A stretch of 64,000 bases of DNA, from assembly GCA_963970005.1 (NCBI GenBank), contig CAXAMN010013947.1:6047-70046 (forward strand), read 5' to 3'. The notes below the pieces were generated by a model. The model saw only the letters and a program-made list of their open reading frames with translations, had not been told where the DNA came from and ran no database searches. The position numbers were made by a program, and so were the translations under genes. This stretch comes from Durusdinium trenchii (taxonomy: Eukaryota; Sar; Dinophyceae; Suessiales; Symbiodiniaceae). Of this stretch, positions 10,610 to 21,299 are shown piece by piece (position 1 is the stretch's first letter; the number at the start of each line of letters is the position of its first letter).

Positions 10610-11300
10610 ATCGGCGACCCCCGGGTTCAAACTCTATAGGCTCACGGTCCCCAAGCTCAAAAAACGAAAAGCAGGAATATTAAGTCTCTATAGAATCAAG
10701 GTTCCGGTTGCCTGGGCCCTAGTTGAAAAAAACACGCCATAAATGTTCTATATAGAATCAGGGACCCCTGGTTTGCAACTCCGATGAAATCTCGATCAAT
10801 TTTGCGACGACATCTCCGATGACATCTTTTGGAAAAGACACAAATTTCTCGGATGAACCTTGTTTACAGAAAGTGCGTTTGTTGGAGAAAACACTCGGAG
10901 AATATCGCGTTCATAAATTTCAACCCGATTGAATACGATCAAAACATTTTCCGCTGAGAAATGGTTTGGACCACTCATCGGAAAACACAATCGGAGAGTT
11001 GGCCCCTGGGAACTTAGGTGTATACGCGGGGAGGCCATTCTATAGAATAACCCCCGGGTTAAACTCTATAGAGTCAAGGTCTTCTGAACATATAGTGTGG
11101 CAGTCAATGTCCTTTTTTTCCTTTCTTTTCTTGAAATTATTTAGAGATGTTTTAGGAAGCGTTGGAAGATTATAAAAGGATTTTTGATGAAAATTAGGAG
11201 GGTAAGAATGTTTGAGGAAATTTGGGAAGGGTAAGGAGTTTTAGGGGTGAGGATGTGGGATGAGATCTTTGAAGGTGAGGTCTTGATTCTATAGTGGACA
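10610..11300. repeat. Cluster of a TCTATAGA palindrome with CCCCGGG neighbours
   Basis: The core CTATAG, often as TTCTATAGAAT or CTCTATAGAG, recurs at about 10634, 10688, 10750 (as TCTATATAGA), 11040, 11068 and 11290. It commonly sits 10-20 bases from CCCCGGGTT or GGGACCCC. Two copies share a longer block (CCCCCGGGTT, then AAACTCTATAG) at about 10618 and 11048. Related TTCTAYAGAA sites appear at 14770-14860 beyond the neighbouring element. Function unknown. Confidence 0.5.
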
Positions 11301-11322
11301 AATGTGGGTAAGTGCATACAAG

Positions 11323-11470
11323 CCACGTGTGGTCAAAAAGGACCCTTTCAAAGGCAGCTCTCGCCTTTTCTTGATGCGCAAAGGGCTTCAGTATGCCCAT
11401 GGTTTCAACCACACGTTCAAGTGGCACCTAAGACACGTCAAAATGATATCTCCACATTGAATCTCTAGCG
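11323..11470. repeat. 148-bp direct repeat, left copy (possible LTR)
   Basis: This block matches 14555-14702 with four substitutions in 148 bases, in the same orientation. It begins CCACGTGTGGTC and ends TGAATCTCTAGCG. The two copies bracket the minus-strand copia remnant almost exactly. Short LTRs are the simplest reading, but no terminal TG...CA with a matching target-site duplication is obvious. Confidence 0.85.
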
Positions 11471-11571
11471 ATCCCCCTTTTTGAAGTAAGCGTGAGCCTC
11501 AAAAACCATTCAGAGTCCTCTAGACCCGAACTTTCGGAGCTCTTCCAGCTCAAGCCCTTCATCTGCAGCGC

Positions 11572-12531
11572 TCACACGGGCGCAAGGTGCGCCCACCCGG
11601 TGCCGTCGGCGACCACGATCTCACCTGTGGTGTCCATGTCGTTCCTGCCCCAGCAAGCGGAACACTTCTGGATCTCCAAAACCATCTTGGAGTTCCGAAT
11701 GGCCGAGCAGTCACGGCGCACATGAAACACCTGAGCTCCTTCCACTCGCCCACGCCATCGCATGCGAACCAAACCCAAATTGGTTGGCTGCACTTCCCGC
11801 TCTTCCTCGACCTCAACCTCCACCATCTCCTCACTGGCAGCCGCCGGAGGTCGCCTTACCGAGGTGGTGTGTATGGCGGGAGCTCTGAAGTACACCGTCT
11901 CGCCAGTCACCCTCTGCGTCGAGGCGCTACCATCGTCATGGTAGCTCGCATTCACCTCCTCCGGCTTAGCCTCTTTGGGGAACCAAAGCCACTGCCACGG
12001 TATAGGATCGCCCATGGGCCCCTCCCTCGAGCTGCTTCAAAGCCACCAAGTTCGTACCCAACCTGGTAGGCTTGCGCCTTTCGTGGCCCATTGGCCCCTG
12101 ATCGAAACTGATCAGCATCATGCTGAAAGCTTCAGCAAAAGCCTCCCATTCCGGGAATGCCCAAAAGCTTGCACACTTCTTTTCATCCTCCTCGTCAGGA
12201 GCGTAGGTCCTGCGGACTTTGCCCCTTTTTTTTGCCTTTTGGTCGCACTTTCCTCACCACATAGTAAGTCAATGACCTCAGGAACAACACCGTGTCGTCA
12301 GCCACCATGGACCTCAGCTGATTGGACAGGTTGTCTCGTCCGAACCTTGTGGCACCAAAGCGTGTTCGCAATGGCGGTGGTCCAGGCTGCGTGTGCCTGA
12401 GTCTTGACACCGTCCTGCATGGCGGTCCCGCCAAAAATCATCTTCACTTTTCCGGAGAGGCAGAGGCGCAGGATGTAAGCCGCCACATGCTTGGCCAACA
12501 GGTTCTCCGATTCCACGGCAGCAACTCCGGA
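11572..12531 (-). pseudogene. MTase-like domain and C-terminal tail of the decayed copia relative
   Basis: In broken frames this matches the MTase-like domain of the first copia: GPPCRTVSRLRHTQPGPPPL (about 12432-12375), WAFPEW, then FDQGPMGHERRKPTRLGTN (about 12110-12050). The frame continues into 12015-11572, an acidic linker followed by a Cys-rich piece (RDC...CSAC). That Cys-rich piece has no counterpart in the first copia. The catalytic Pro-Cys is retained, although the surrounding frame is broken. Confidence 0.72.
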
Positions 12532-13041
12532 TCAAAATATTCGATCATCCGGCACCACTCGCTCCAGAAGCTCAGCCGGCACCTCCGGGAAAAGCTTGCG
12601 AAGCTTCGGCGACCACTCCACCGTGGTCTTTGACATAGATGCCATCCCAGGGCCTTCACCGCCCCGCAGCACAGCCAACCTGGCCTTTTGAAGCATCACC
12701 TGCTTCTCGATCTCCTTGATGAGCTGCAACCCCAGCTCCTCCTCCAAGATGCGTCCCTTCGAGTCCTGAAGCTCGAAGCTCCTCGACTCCCACTTGATGG
12801 CATAGCCCAACTCCGCCAAGCAACCAAGCGGCACGATCGGCTGCACAGGCTGCTGGGTCACAAGGGTCTTCGTCCAAAGGTTCTGCCTGAGCATAGCAGT
12901 CCCTGAAACAAGGGCCACTTCGACCTCAATGCCTGATTTCCATTCAGCCTCGTCAGCTGCTTGTCTCAAGCAGTGAGTCGCCTCACCGTCAAGAAGAGCT
13001 GGACGATCTCGCATTAAGGGCTGAGATCTTAACATCCTCAC
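12532..13041 (-). pseudogene. Protease-like region of the decayed copia relative
   Basis: This open stretch aligns along its length with the protease and linker of the copia at 1-7170. LLDGEATHCLRQA replaces LLDGGATHILRPA, and both share WSPKLRKLFPEVPAELLERVVP-type residues against LRKLWPEVPDELLARVVP. The second Gly of the catalytic DGG is Glu here, which would probably kill the protease. It ends just before the methyltransferase-like part. Confidence 0.75.
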
Positions 13042-14540
13042 CCTTCACTTCCAGGGCTGAGACCTTCACATCAGACAAGATCCCACCAACCTCGCCCTTT
13101 CCTTCCAGCTTTCCAGGATCCTTAGCATCCTCTGCAGGCTTCTCTTCCACAACTGGCCCATCTGCTGACTTGGACTTGGTGGCCGACCGCACCTCAGGCT
13201 TATACCATCCAACTTCAACGGGCCCCCATCTTTCTCGACTGGCTTCACGGGGCAATCCTTCTTCATATGCTTGGATGACCCGCAGTTCCAGTACCTTCCC
13301 TTTTTCCCCACCACTCCATTGACACCTCCAGTCACACCGCCAGAGTTCAATCCAAGAGCTAAGGCCTTCATCCTTGGAGTCCCGTTTTTCTCCACACCGC
13401 TGTGCAATGCCGTCTCACCCTCCGCCAAAAATCCCCGTCCAGTGTCACCTCCAAGAGGCCACCCAAGGCAAGTGTGATGAGCGACGACGGAGCGTGCACT
13501 TGACCAACAGCAAAGGCAGAGAAGAAGCCAAAGCAAGGGAAATGTGGGCCACTTGCTCTCCGCCTCCGCCAGGTGCACCTCCACCCGACCCACCGTTGAA
13601 CCGACTTGGTCCCCATAGTCACTAGGGCCTTGTCCATGGCTGATAGGCCCTTGACTTCGGCCATAACCGCCATCCGCGCCAGCACCACAATCTCCAGGCG
13701 CGGCACCATTTCCATTTTCATCACGCCACCTTTCTGGCGTACCAGGGACTTTTCCTCTGAACAGGCCTCCTAGCCAAGCCGACCTTTTTGTCCCCAGCAG
13801 GCATCCACCCTCCTGCGGCGTAGTCTGAGAATCCGACATCTCACCGGGCGGAGTCCTCATTTCCATAGCTCCCTGATCACCGTCCTGACCAGGTCCACCA
13901 ACGTCACCATTCAGCTGCTCTCCATATAAGGCAGCCGCCCGATCCTGCAAGCGCTTTCACCTTCGTCTGTGGCCTCTCAGTGCCTCCATCACCAGGAGGA
14001 AAGAACACTTGCTCCTTCCGCGATGGCTGCCCCGGCCCCTCCACACACTGTCCCCACAAGCTTCCCACACTGCACTGATTGCCCCCCAGCATCCAGCATC
14101 ATCGCCGCTGCGCCCAATTTGTGGGCCATTCCATACACCGCTCAGCTGTCCTGAGCTATTCATTGGTACTCCGACCAATCCCTCAAGGCTGACACCAGTT
14201 GAAATCGGCGAGAGCCATAGGTCAGACACACACCGTGTCCTCCTTCTTCTTCTCCGAAGCTGCCTGACCATGGCGTAGAGCGATCACCTCACGCTGCAGC
14301 TCAGAATTTTGTTGCGTGACCAACGCCATGACACTTTCCATTTGAAAGCTTTCCCGGGCTCGGGGTGCATGGAACTCCTCCACTACCGATCCCGACCGTG
14401 GCGCTTCTCCCTTCACCAAGCTGCCCACCCAGAGCGGGCCCTCCAGGCGGCGTCCTCTGGTCCCTTCAGGTCACCATCAAGCTCCTGCGCCCAGAGCTCA
14501 CAGTCTCCATCGAGCTGTGCGACATGGCCTTTAGGCGTCC
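13042..14540 (-). pseudogene. Gag region of the decayed copia relative
   Basis: Frames at 14428-14222, 14271-13957 and 13950-13066 each carry part of a gag-like protein, so several frameshifts have accumulated. The zinc knuckle (about 13255-13300) reads RYWNCGSSKHMKKDC. Compared with the intact copy's CWNCGSSQHMRSEC, the first zinc-binding Cys is now Tyr, so the finger is broken. No CCCH finger is seen here. Confidence 0.7.
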
Positions 14541-14554
14541 TTTGGGCTCACAAC

Positions 14555-14702
14555 CCACGTGTGGTCAAAAAGGACCCTTTGAAAGGCAGCTCTCGCCTTT
14601 TCTTGATGCGCAAAGGGCTTCAGTATGCCCATGGTTTCAACCACATGTTCAAGTGGCACCTAAGACATGTCAAAATGACATCTCCACATTGAATCTCTAG
14701 CG
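14555..14702. repeat. 148-bp direct repeat, right copy
   Basis: Direct copy of 11323-11470 (four differences). On the coding strand of the remnant this would be the 5' repeat. See the left copy for the LTR argument and its weakness. Confidence 0.85.
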
Positions 14703-15169
14703 CAAACAATGTAACAAGCCATTATCTCTCTACAAAATCAAGCCCGCCATGTACGCAAAGTAAGCCAAACAAGATTCTACAGAAATTTACATTTTTCTGT
14801 AGAATCTCAACCCCTGTGCTTACATCACATTCTGCAAAGCATCAAAGCAATTCTCTATAGAAGAGTGTTACCCAAGTATCTCCATTCTACCAAGAACTAA
14901 CCCCGATGTACATAGATGTGTACGCCAAGCTCAGGAACTCAGGAACTACAAGAAACTACGCTTGCTCGCCCTTCCCTCTTTGGACTGTCCTGGAAGCCTT
15001 GGGCACAAAATACATCCCTTGCAACGCATGCCAAATGCTGCGGTACTCCTTGAAGATGCACCTGTGAAGCAACTTAAGCAAACGACAAATCTAAATGTCT
15101 GCCCCTGCCCAGATTTCACAACAGTTCGGAAGATCATTATCAACTGTACAAATGCAATTAGCAAATGAC

Positions 15170-15310
15170 CCAGAAGTTTGTGAAGTTCGTCGAGGCACAG
15201 GTTCCAAAGCAAAATGCAAAGAACCGAGAGCAACACTCCAGGGTTGAAGAATGGCAACTCAAATTCATCTTTGCTCATCCTGAGTCTTGAGATTGAGAAC
15301 CCCGTCTTGA
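15170..15310 (-). CDS. Candidate exon with a transmembrane helix
   Basis: A minus-strand frame encodes a short acidic lead (MSKDEFELPFFNP) and a hydrophobic helix (GVLLSVLCILLWNLCL) followed by DELHKLLG. It resembles membrane-protein exons and lies on the same strand as the candidate exons at 8.4-9.3 kb. If they are one gene, the decayed copia sits in its intron. Exon limits are approximate. Confidence 0.4.
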
Positions 15311-15945
15311 AGGGCAACATAGAGCTGGAGCTGGGGACAAGCGTGTGATGTATTTGTATTTCTCTCCCCAATGAATGGGGGGAGCGCAACCCCGTAAATG
15401 ACAGTAATCCGGCTAGGCGGCCAGTCTCACCATCTTCTTCGGGTCGGCTTCACCCGGCGAAAACCATCCGACCGGCTTCGGGCATTAATTGATGATATCC
15501 AGGGGTGGCTTTGGTAAGTGAATCCTAAAAATAGCATAAAATAGCTGAAACTCAATCAGGGCAAGGCCAAGCAGCCCAAGGAATGCGTTGATGTGAGTCA
15601 GAATTTCGGTTTGGCCTCAAGTCTTGCCGGTATCTGAAACACCGCACAACAAAGCAGTCATGAATCATTACAAAAAATGAAGGCCAGCTGACCATTGGAG
15701 AAGATCAATGATCCATCCTCATTACCTTAGTAGCTGCCAGGAATAGCTCGAGAAAGTGAATCAGGCATTGAACAAGTGTCAATGTGTGAAAGGGTATATA
15801 ATTCGGTGAATTCGACTAACTCTGTCACTCTGTCGATGTCTTACGTCACATCTCCAATTAACAGGATCTACCTTCAAACTGCTTGACTGAGGTCCCTCCT
15901 TTTCTTCAGTTCCGTTGCTAAACTCGTCATGGTAGTTCGCTGTCA

Positions 15946-16360
15946 CTTACATTGGATAGTTTTTTCGCTGCCCAAACGTCGGCCCGCGTGGGTCTCCTTG
16001 CTCACCGGCCCGCCAAACTCGTACCGGTTTTCACGCCCGTGACGTGACACCTCAAAACGCATGACCATGTTGAACTGTCCAAGCCAAGGCGTTTCGAAGA
16101 AAAAATTACCTCTCAAGATCACTAGATGATCCATCAGGTAGCTATGTGACACACCACAGGGTGGGAACGACAAGTCGTGAGGGGTCGGGTGGAAAAGCGT
16201 GTCACCATTCGACCATGTCATATTTGGGATGGAGTTGAAGTTGAACACCACGCAAAGCACAATGCTCAACTCACAGACTGTGTCCATCACAAGCCGATGT
16301 AAAGAAGACACATACGAACAGTTAGAGGCATCTTCAAGCAACCTCCAATTCCTCTCCATC
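15946..16360 (-). CDS. Candidate exon of an unidentified membrane or secreted protein
   Basis: A minus-strand frame of about 138 codons reads as protein (for example NMTWSNGDTLFHPTPHDLSF, with a Cys soon after). It ends at GTAAGT (15946-15941), a canonical 5' splice site. A hydrophobic segment (ELSIVLCVVFNF) and a possible N-glycosylation site NMT are visible. A second possible donor (GTAATT) occurs inside near 16107. Family unknown. Confidence 0.45.
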
Positions 16361-16724
16361 GAATCTCATCCTTCTGCCACCAGACGGGCCACAAAGACTT
16401 CACCAAGCGCAGCAAAATGACTGGGCTGAACATTTTCCAGAGAAAGGCTCAGCGTAGACAGGGTAACCAGCGCAAATCAATGTAACTGTCGTAATCGGAG
16501 TAGTAATGAGATGTAATGGGGTAATGAGCAGAATCAGCAAGGAGAGCGTGGTCAGCGTAAGCGCAGTCAGAGCGTTCAGCGCTATCACTGTAACCGGGGT
16601 GTATGTCAGCATACGAGCGTTACAGCATACGATCAAGTGAGACAAGCCTTAACAGCATAGCATAAATGCATAAAGCGCGCTGCTGAATGATACTCTGCAC
16701 ACACGCCTGTCGTGAATCCGGGCT

Positions 16725-17002
16725 GCGGGTTTTCTGTTCCCACTTTGGTGTTTTTTGTTCCCGCGGTGTTTCCTTTCCCGCTTTGGTGCTTTCTGTTCCC
16801 GCACGTGTTTTGTGTTCCCGTAGGTGTTTTCTGTTCACGCCGGCGCGGTTGAAATGTTACCGCTTTCCAGTTTTACGTTCCCGCAAAAGAGTTTCCTGTG
16901 TCCAGCAGTGTTTTCCGTTCCCGTACAGGTGTTTTCAGTTCCCGCCGTGTTTGCGGCCAAGAAAACTGCGTAGAATGGTGTTTTCTGTTCCCGCATGGTT
17001 TT
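16725..17002. repeat. Array of GGTGTTTTCTGTTCCCGC-like units, forward orientation
   Basis: About ten degenerate copies of a roughly 18-25 bp unit, consensus near GGTGTTTTCTGTTCCCGC, follow one another. The same unit in reverse complement makes up the array at 17775-17960. Confidence 0.75.
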
Positions 17003-17149
17003 GGTGAGGTCGTGTGTATGTTCGTTCGACGATGATCGGTACCAGTAGCACTGCGACTGGTGGTACTACGAGATACTACGAGCAGTAGGAGAAGTTGCGA
17101 TGACGATTAGTGCGCTGCAACTACTCCTACGACGACAACAACCACAGCA

Positions 17150-17463
17150 AGAACAACAACAACAACAACAACTACTACTACTACTACACCCTCAACCACA
17201 ACAACAACAACAACTACTACTACTACTACTACTCCTACTACTACTCCTACTACTACTACTACTACTACCACTACTACTACTACTACTACGACTACTACTA
17301 CTACTACCACTACCACTACCACTACCACTACTACTACTACTACCACTACTACCACTACTACGACTACTACTACTACTACCACTACCACTACTACCACTAC
17401 TACTACTACTACCACCACTACTACTACTCCCACTACTACTCTACTACTACTCTACTACTACTA

Positions 17464-17497
<34 letters not shown>

Positions 17498-17548
17498 GAC
17501 GACTATACTATTATACTACTACTACTACTACTACCACTACTACTACTA

Positions 17549-17580
<32 letters not shown>

Positions 17581-17602
17581 CCCACTACTACTACCACTAC
17601 TA

Positions 17603-17635
<33 letters not shown>

Positions 17636-17645
17636 TGACGACGAC
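17150..17645. repeat. TAC/CAC triplet microsatellite, about 500 bp
   Basis: The tract is almost pure ACT/TAC triplets with interspersed CAC, GAC and CAA. All frames on both strands are open through it, giving homopolymeric Tyr, Thr, Leu or Val open frames. These are artefacts of the repeat. It lies between the two inverted arrays. Confidence 0.97.
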
Positions 17646-17774
17646 GATGACGACTACTCAAGAGGTTGCGGGCGCAGCAGCTTTTCTCTACTCACGCGAC
17701 ATTTGTGTTTCATTGCTGGCCGCTGGCCATATCAACGCACCGCCAACAACCAACGGGCACACAGGATCACAGAT

Positions 17775-17960
17775 TTGCCGGGAACAAAAAACACCTTGAC
17801 GGCGTTGCCGGGAACCAAAAACACCTTGGCGAAAAACACCCCACTAGGGGCAACAGAAAACACCTGCAGGAACATAAACACCTGCGGACACAGAAAACAC
17901 CATTCCGGGAAAGGGAAACACCACGGGAACAAAACACACCAAAATGGGAACAAACACACT
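17775..17960. repeat. Array of GGGAACAGAAAACACC-like units, inverted relative to 16.7 kb
   Basis: About eight degenerate copies of the reverse complement of the 16725-17002 unit (for example CCGGGAACAAAAAACACCTTG). With that array and the TAC tract between them it forms a large inverted-repeat structure of about 1.2 kb. Confidence 0.75.
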
Positions 17961-18819
17961 ATACCCATCGTTGAAGCACGATGCAGTACAACGAACCTTG
18001 CGCGCACAGAATTCTGCCTCAAGGAGCCGTTTGCGCGTAAACGTTCGCCGACGGTGCTGCTTGCCCCTAGGCGCTAAAAATGACATGTAATAGAGATCAA
18101 ATGGCTTTGAAGCACTCGTTGCGCTCCAACAAGTGAGAGTCACCCAAGGCCGCTTGTGATTTCCTGCGCAAGGATCTAAATCTGATCTAGCACTCGCTGG
18201 TGCAGCCATGCACGTCATCCTTTAGAAACAAGGAATATATGAAAAACAACCTATATAGTTGGCCACAGTGACCGATATACCCCTAAACTGTTTGCGCACA
18301 TGCGATCTTGTCCCTCTCACGCGAAAGCAGCAAGCAAGCCTCTCAAGCGTTGCTTACGCATCCGGCGGTCGTGACAAGCATATGATGAACCACATCTCAC
18401 CCGCACCCCATCCCCCACCTTCCAAACCGACACCAACGCAACGCTACCTCATGCGCCCCTCGAAGTACAACACTGCACGATTGCGTATGAAACCCTTTGA
18501 AAAACCTACTAGAGGACAGATGGCCCGATAGCATTTAGGTGTAGACTTATTCTGGCGTAAGGCATGCTTGCATGACGATGAAACTGCAAACTGCAAAGCA
18601 AAGAAGTGGGCGAGAGTGAAAGATAAATTAAAAAAGAGGGGCAGAAAAGGATGGAATGGAAAAACTGAGGCGCAGATCTACAACCAAAATTGTGTGGATT
18701 CAAGCCGTCCCGCCCGGAAGAAGTTTTCCTGTCGATGTTTATGCAGGCTTATGTCAAGGGTTACTATAATTTGTACGGGTTCTTCCTGCCCCGAAAAAAA
18801 CTTGCAGTTGATACTTTAT

Positions 18820-19720
18820 AGAGGTTTATGTCAACTTTTGCAGATAATTGCGCGGACAATTCACACCAGCGTGCTTTCCTTCCCCCCACGCACGGCCTCA
18901 CGCAAACCCAATTTCCACCAGACCGCCCGAAGCCGCATGCCACAGCAACATCACAGAAGCAGACTGGCTGGGTACAACAACGTAACACCAAGCCTCGTGT
19001 CCCCAGCGACGCGCCAAATTTCTTACCCCAGTGGCACGGACTCGCGCAATGGCACTTTCCACGTAATTTGGCCACACGGTGCCCCACAGACCAGGCCTCG
19101 CGGACACACCAATCATCCCAATCCCAGCGACACACCAAATCCACACCAGCCTGCTTTCCTTCCCCCAACGGCGCGCAAATGCAATTTCCACCACATCTGC
19201 GCAAAACCGCATGGCATAGCGACATCAACTGTATTGCAACAGACTGGTTACAACAATGTAACACCAAGCCTCGTGGACACTGCCAATCTTCTTGGTCCCA
19301 AGGCGCGCCCTGCATTTACACCAGCATGTTCTCCTTCCCCAGCAGCACGGACTTGCGCAAATGCACTTGCCGACGAGGCTGCGCAAAACCATACGGCGCA
19401 GCGACATCACAGACGTAATTTGGCCACACGGCGCGCCACAGACGGACTAGATACAACTATGTAACACCAAGCCTCGTGGACAGCGCCGATTACGCCGCTC
19501 CCCACAGCGACAAACGCACTTTCCACCGAGGCCACGCCAAACCGAGTGGCACAGCGACGTTACAGACGTACTTTTGCCGCGCATTCTCCCGCGGGCTACA
19601 CACAACACCAACCCGCGCGTCCTCTCCAAATCAACACGCTCCCCAGCGACACGCCGACTTCCTTCCCCAATGGCAAGGACTCACGCAACGCGCTTTCCAC
19701 TGATGGCACGCAAAACCACA
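18820..19720. repeat. Degenerate satellite-like block
   Basis: Phrases recur at irregular spacing: AACACCAAGCCTCGTG at about 18984, 19260 and 19463; CGTAATTTGGCCACACGG at about 19060 and 19420; and CTTTCCTTCCCCMAMCG near 18870 and 19157. The unit is roughly 200-280 bp and diverged. The block is poor in stops, which explains overlapping long open frames on both strands that I do not call genes. Confidence 0.6.
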
Positions 19721-21010
19721 TCGCACAGCGATATCAGTCCTGTGGCCCAACACTTGGGACGACTGCTCATAGATCTCTGAGCAAAACCACCGCTCGCCCA
19801 TTGAGGGTACTTGACAATCCTGACAACCTGCGCTACATGAACATAGCCGTCCACGGATTGGTATGGGGAGCATTGAGAGTGGGGGGCCTTGATGCCACTG
19901 AGCGCACTCTCTACCTGGTATCTTTCAATCACTGCTGGTTGACCGAGAGACACCAGCACTGGCTCTGCTGTCCAATGGACCAGCTGCAGGGTTGGGGAAT
20001 CCCTTTCAGCAGCATGACGTGGTTGACTTTGTACACTATATATCTACTTCCCAAACCCGAGCCTATTTCTTTGAGCTGCAAATGGGAAGCTCGGTTGAAG
20101 ATTCAGATGAGGACAGTGATTGTGCGAAGACCGTAGATCAGAATTCACGCACCTGTCCTCCGCACTTGCATCTGGATCCGGAGCGAAAAGAGTCACAGAT
20201 TGATTTGGAGGATTTGATCACTGCCACCTTTGGGTTACATGCCATTGGCCCTGCTGATCTGGTCTGCATTCAGTTGGACCGTTGACTCGTGTGGACACAA
20301 AGCCTCACCAAGATTCGATGGCAAACCAAGGGCCATACTCGACAAGGACTTGATGGTCACTGGGATGAAAACCTTGCCTGACCTCCTTCTAAGGAACGTT
20401 CGCGTGCTATGGTTGAATTTCTCCCATGGAGGAGCTGAGCCTTGCACCATGCCACTGCCACTGGAGGACATCCCTCAACATACTCTGGCCAACAATCTAA
20501 GGTACTCCCACACCTAGGCCCTGGGCTGATGATTGGGAGCGCATGCTGGATTGCCTGGACATCTTGCCTCTGATGGGGGGCTTCGGACTTGTGCCGCCGC
20601 TTGGTGAGGGAATGCCTGGTGCGCAGCTGCTGGCCGCCCAACATGCTGCTGCACTTGCAGGAGTGCCATGGAGATCTACTGAGCCGTGCTGAGCCTCTGA
20701 GTAGCCGGATCATGCAAATCTTTCATCTCAAGGCAGAACCGTCCTGTGTTTGCGCCTGCCAGCCATACTTTCTACTTCTCCTGGCAGTTGAGATGAACAT
20801 AGGTGCCCATGTCTACTGCAGTAGTATGCTACCTTGAACCATTTCCGGAAAGAGTTCAAGCAGGTTCAAGCCAGAAAACAGCTGGCTGAGATCCTGGACG
20901 GTGCGTCTTGATCTGCGCAGGCTTTTCGAAGCAAGAGCCAGGACCGCCAAATGGGCTCCGACCGGAGAGGTCCACGCTATCTGCTGGACGCAGAGCGTCA
21001 GGAAAGAAAA
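19721..21010. other. No gene recognised
   Basis: Short open frames exist on the plus strand around 19.55-20.9 kb, but none shows a family motif, splice-site support or a repeat structure that I can defend. Confidence 0.4.
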
Positions 21011-21012
21011 AT

Positions 21013-21019
21013 GGTGATT

Positions 21020-21088
<69 letters not shown>

Positions 21089-21090
21089 GT
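21013..21090. repeat. GAT/GATGAC microsatellite
   Basis: Roughly ten ATG/GAT triplets pass into about seven GATGAC hexamers. Poly-Asp and poly-Met open frames here are artefacts. Confidence 0.95.
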
Positions 21091-21236
21091 ATGTAGTGCT
21101 CTAAGAAGAATCCTCCAAAGCTCTCTGGACCGAAGACGCCAAGTTGCACACGCGAGATGCCAGGCTTCGATCTGTCAGGTCCTTGCAATCTTGGGACGCA
21201 AGAGATTGGAAGAGAGGGTCAGGTTCTCCTTCAAGC

Positions 21237-21298
21237 GATGGCCTCCAACCTAAGAGCGATGGCCTCCAACCTACTAGGGATGGCCTCCAACCACTAAC
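21237..21298. repeat. 21-bp tandem repeat x3
   Basis: The unit GATGGCCTCCAACC plus about seven variable bases occurs three times in a row. It is in phase with a short plus-strand frame (DGLQP repeated), but nothing around it supports a gene. Confidence 0.85.
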
Positions 21299-21299
21299 C

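Larger units (their letters stand above)
11471..14554 (-). mobile_element. Decayed copia relative: gag, protease and MTase-like domain kept, no integrase or RT
   Basis: Reading right to left, pieces of one polyprotein appear in shifting frames. They are a coiled-coil-like gag segment (14428-14222), a gag region with a zinc knuckle, a protease-like region, and the methyltransferase-like domain with its RRKPT tail. A C-terminal segment with paired cysteines (RDCSAI and KCSAC) follows. Nothing resembling integrase, RT or RNase H lies between these and the end of the element. It is flanked by 148-bp direct repeats and lies between candidate exons of a minus-strand host gene. Confidence 0.75.

Noticed and set aside
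17100..18077. Long open frames rich in Leu, Tyr, Thr or Val across the TAC repeat on both strands
   Set aside because: They arise because a stop-free triplet repeat is open in every frame. No start, domain or conservation supports a protein.
18568..20136. Overlapping 180-300 codon frames on both strands
   Set aside because: The degenerate satellite block is poor in stop codons; the frames contradict one another and show no domain.
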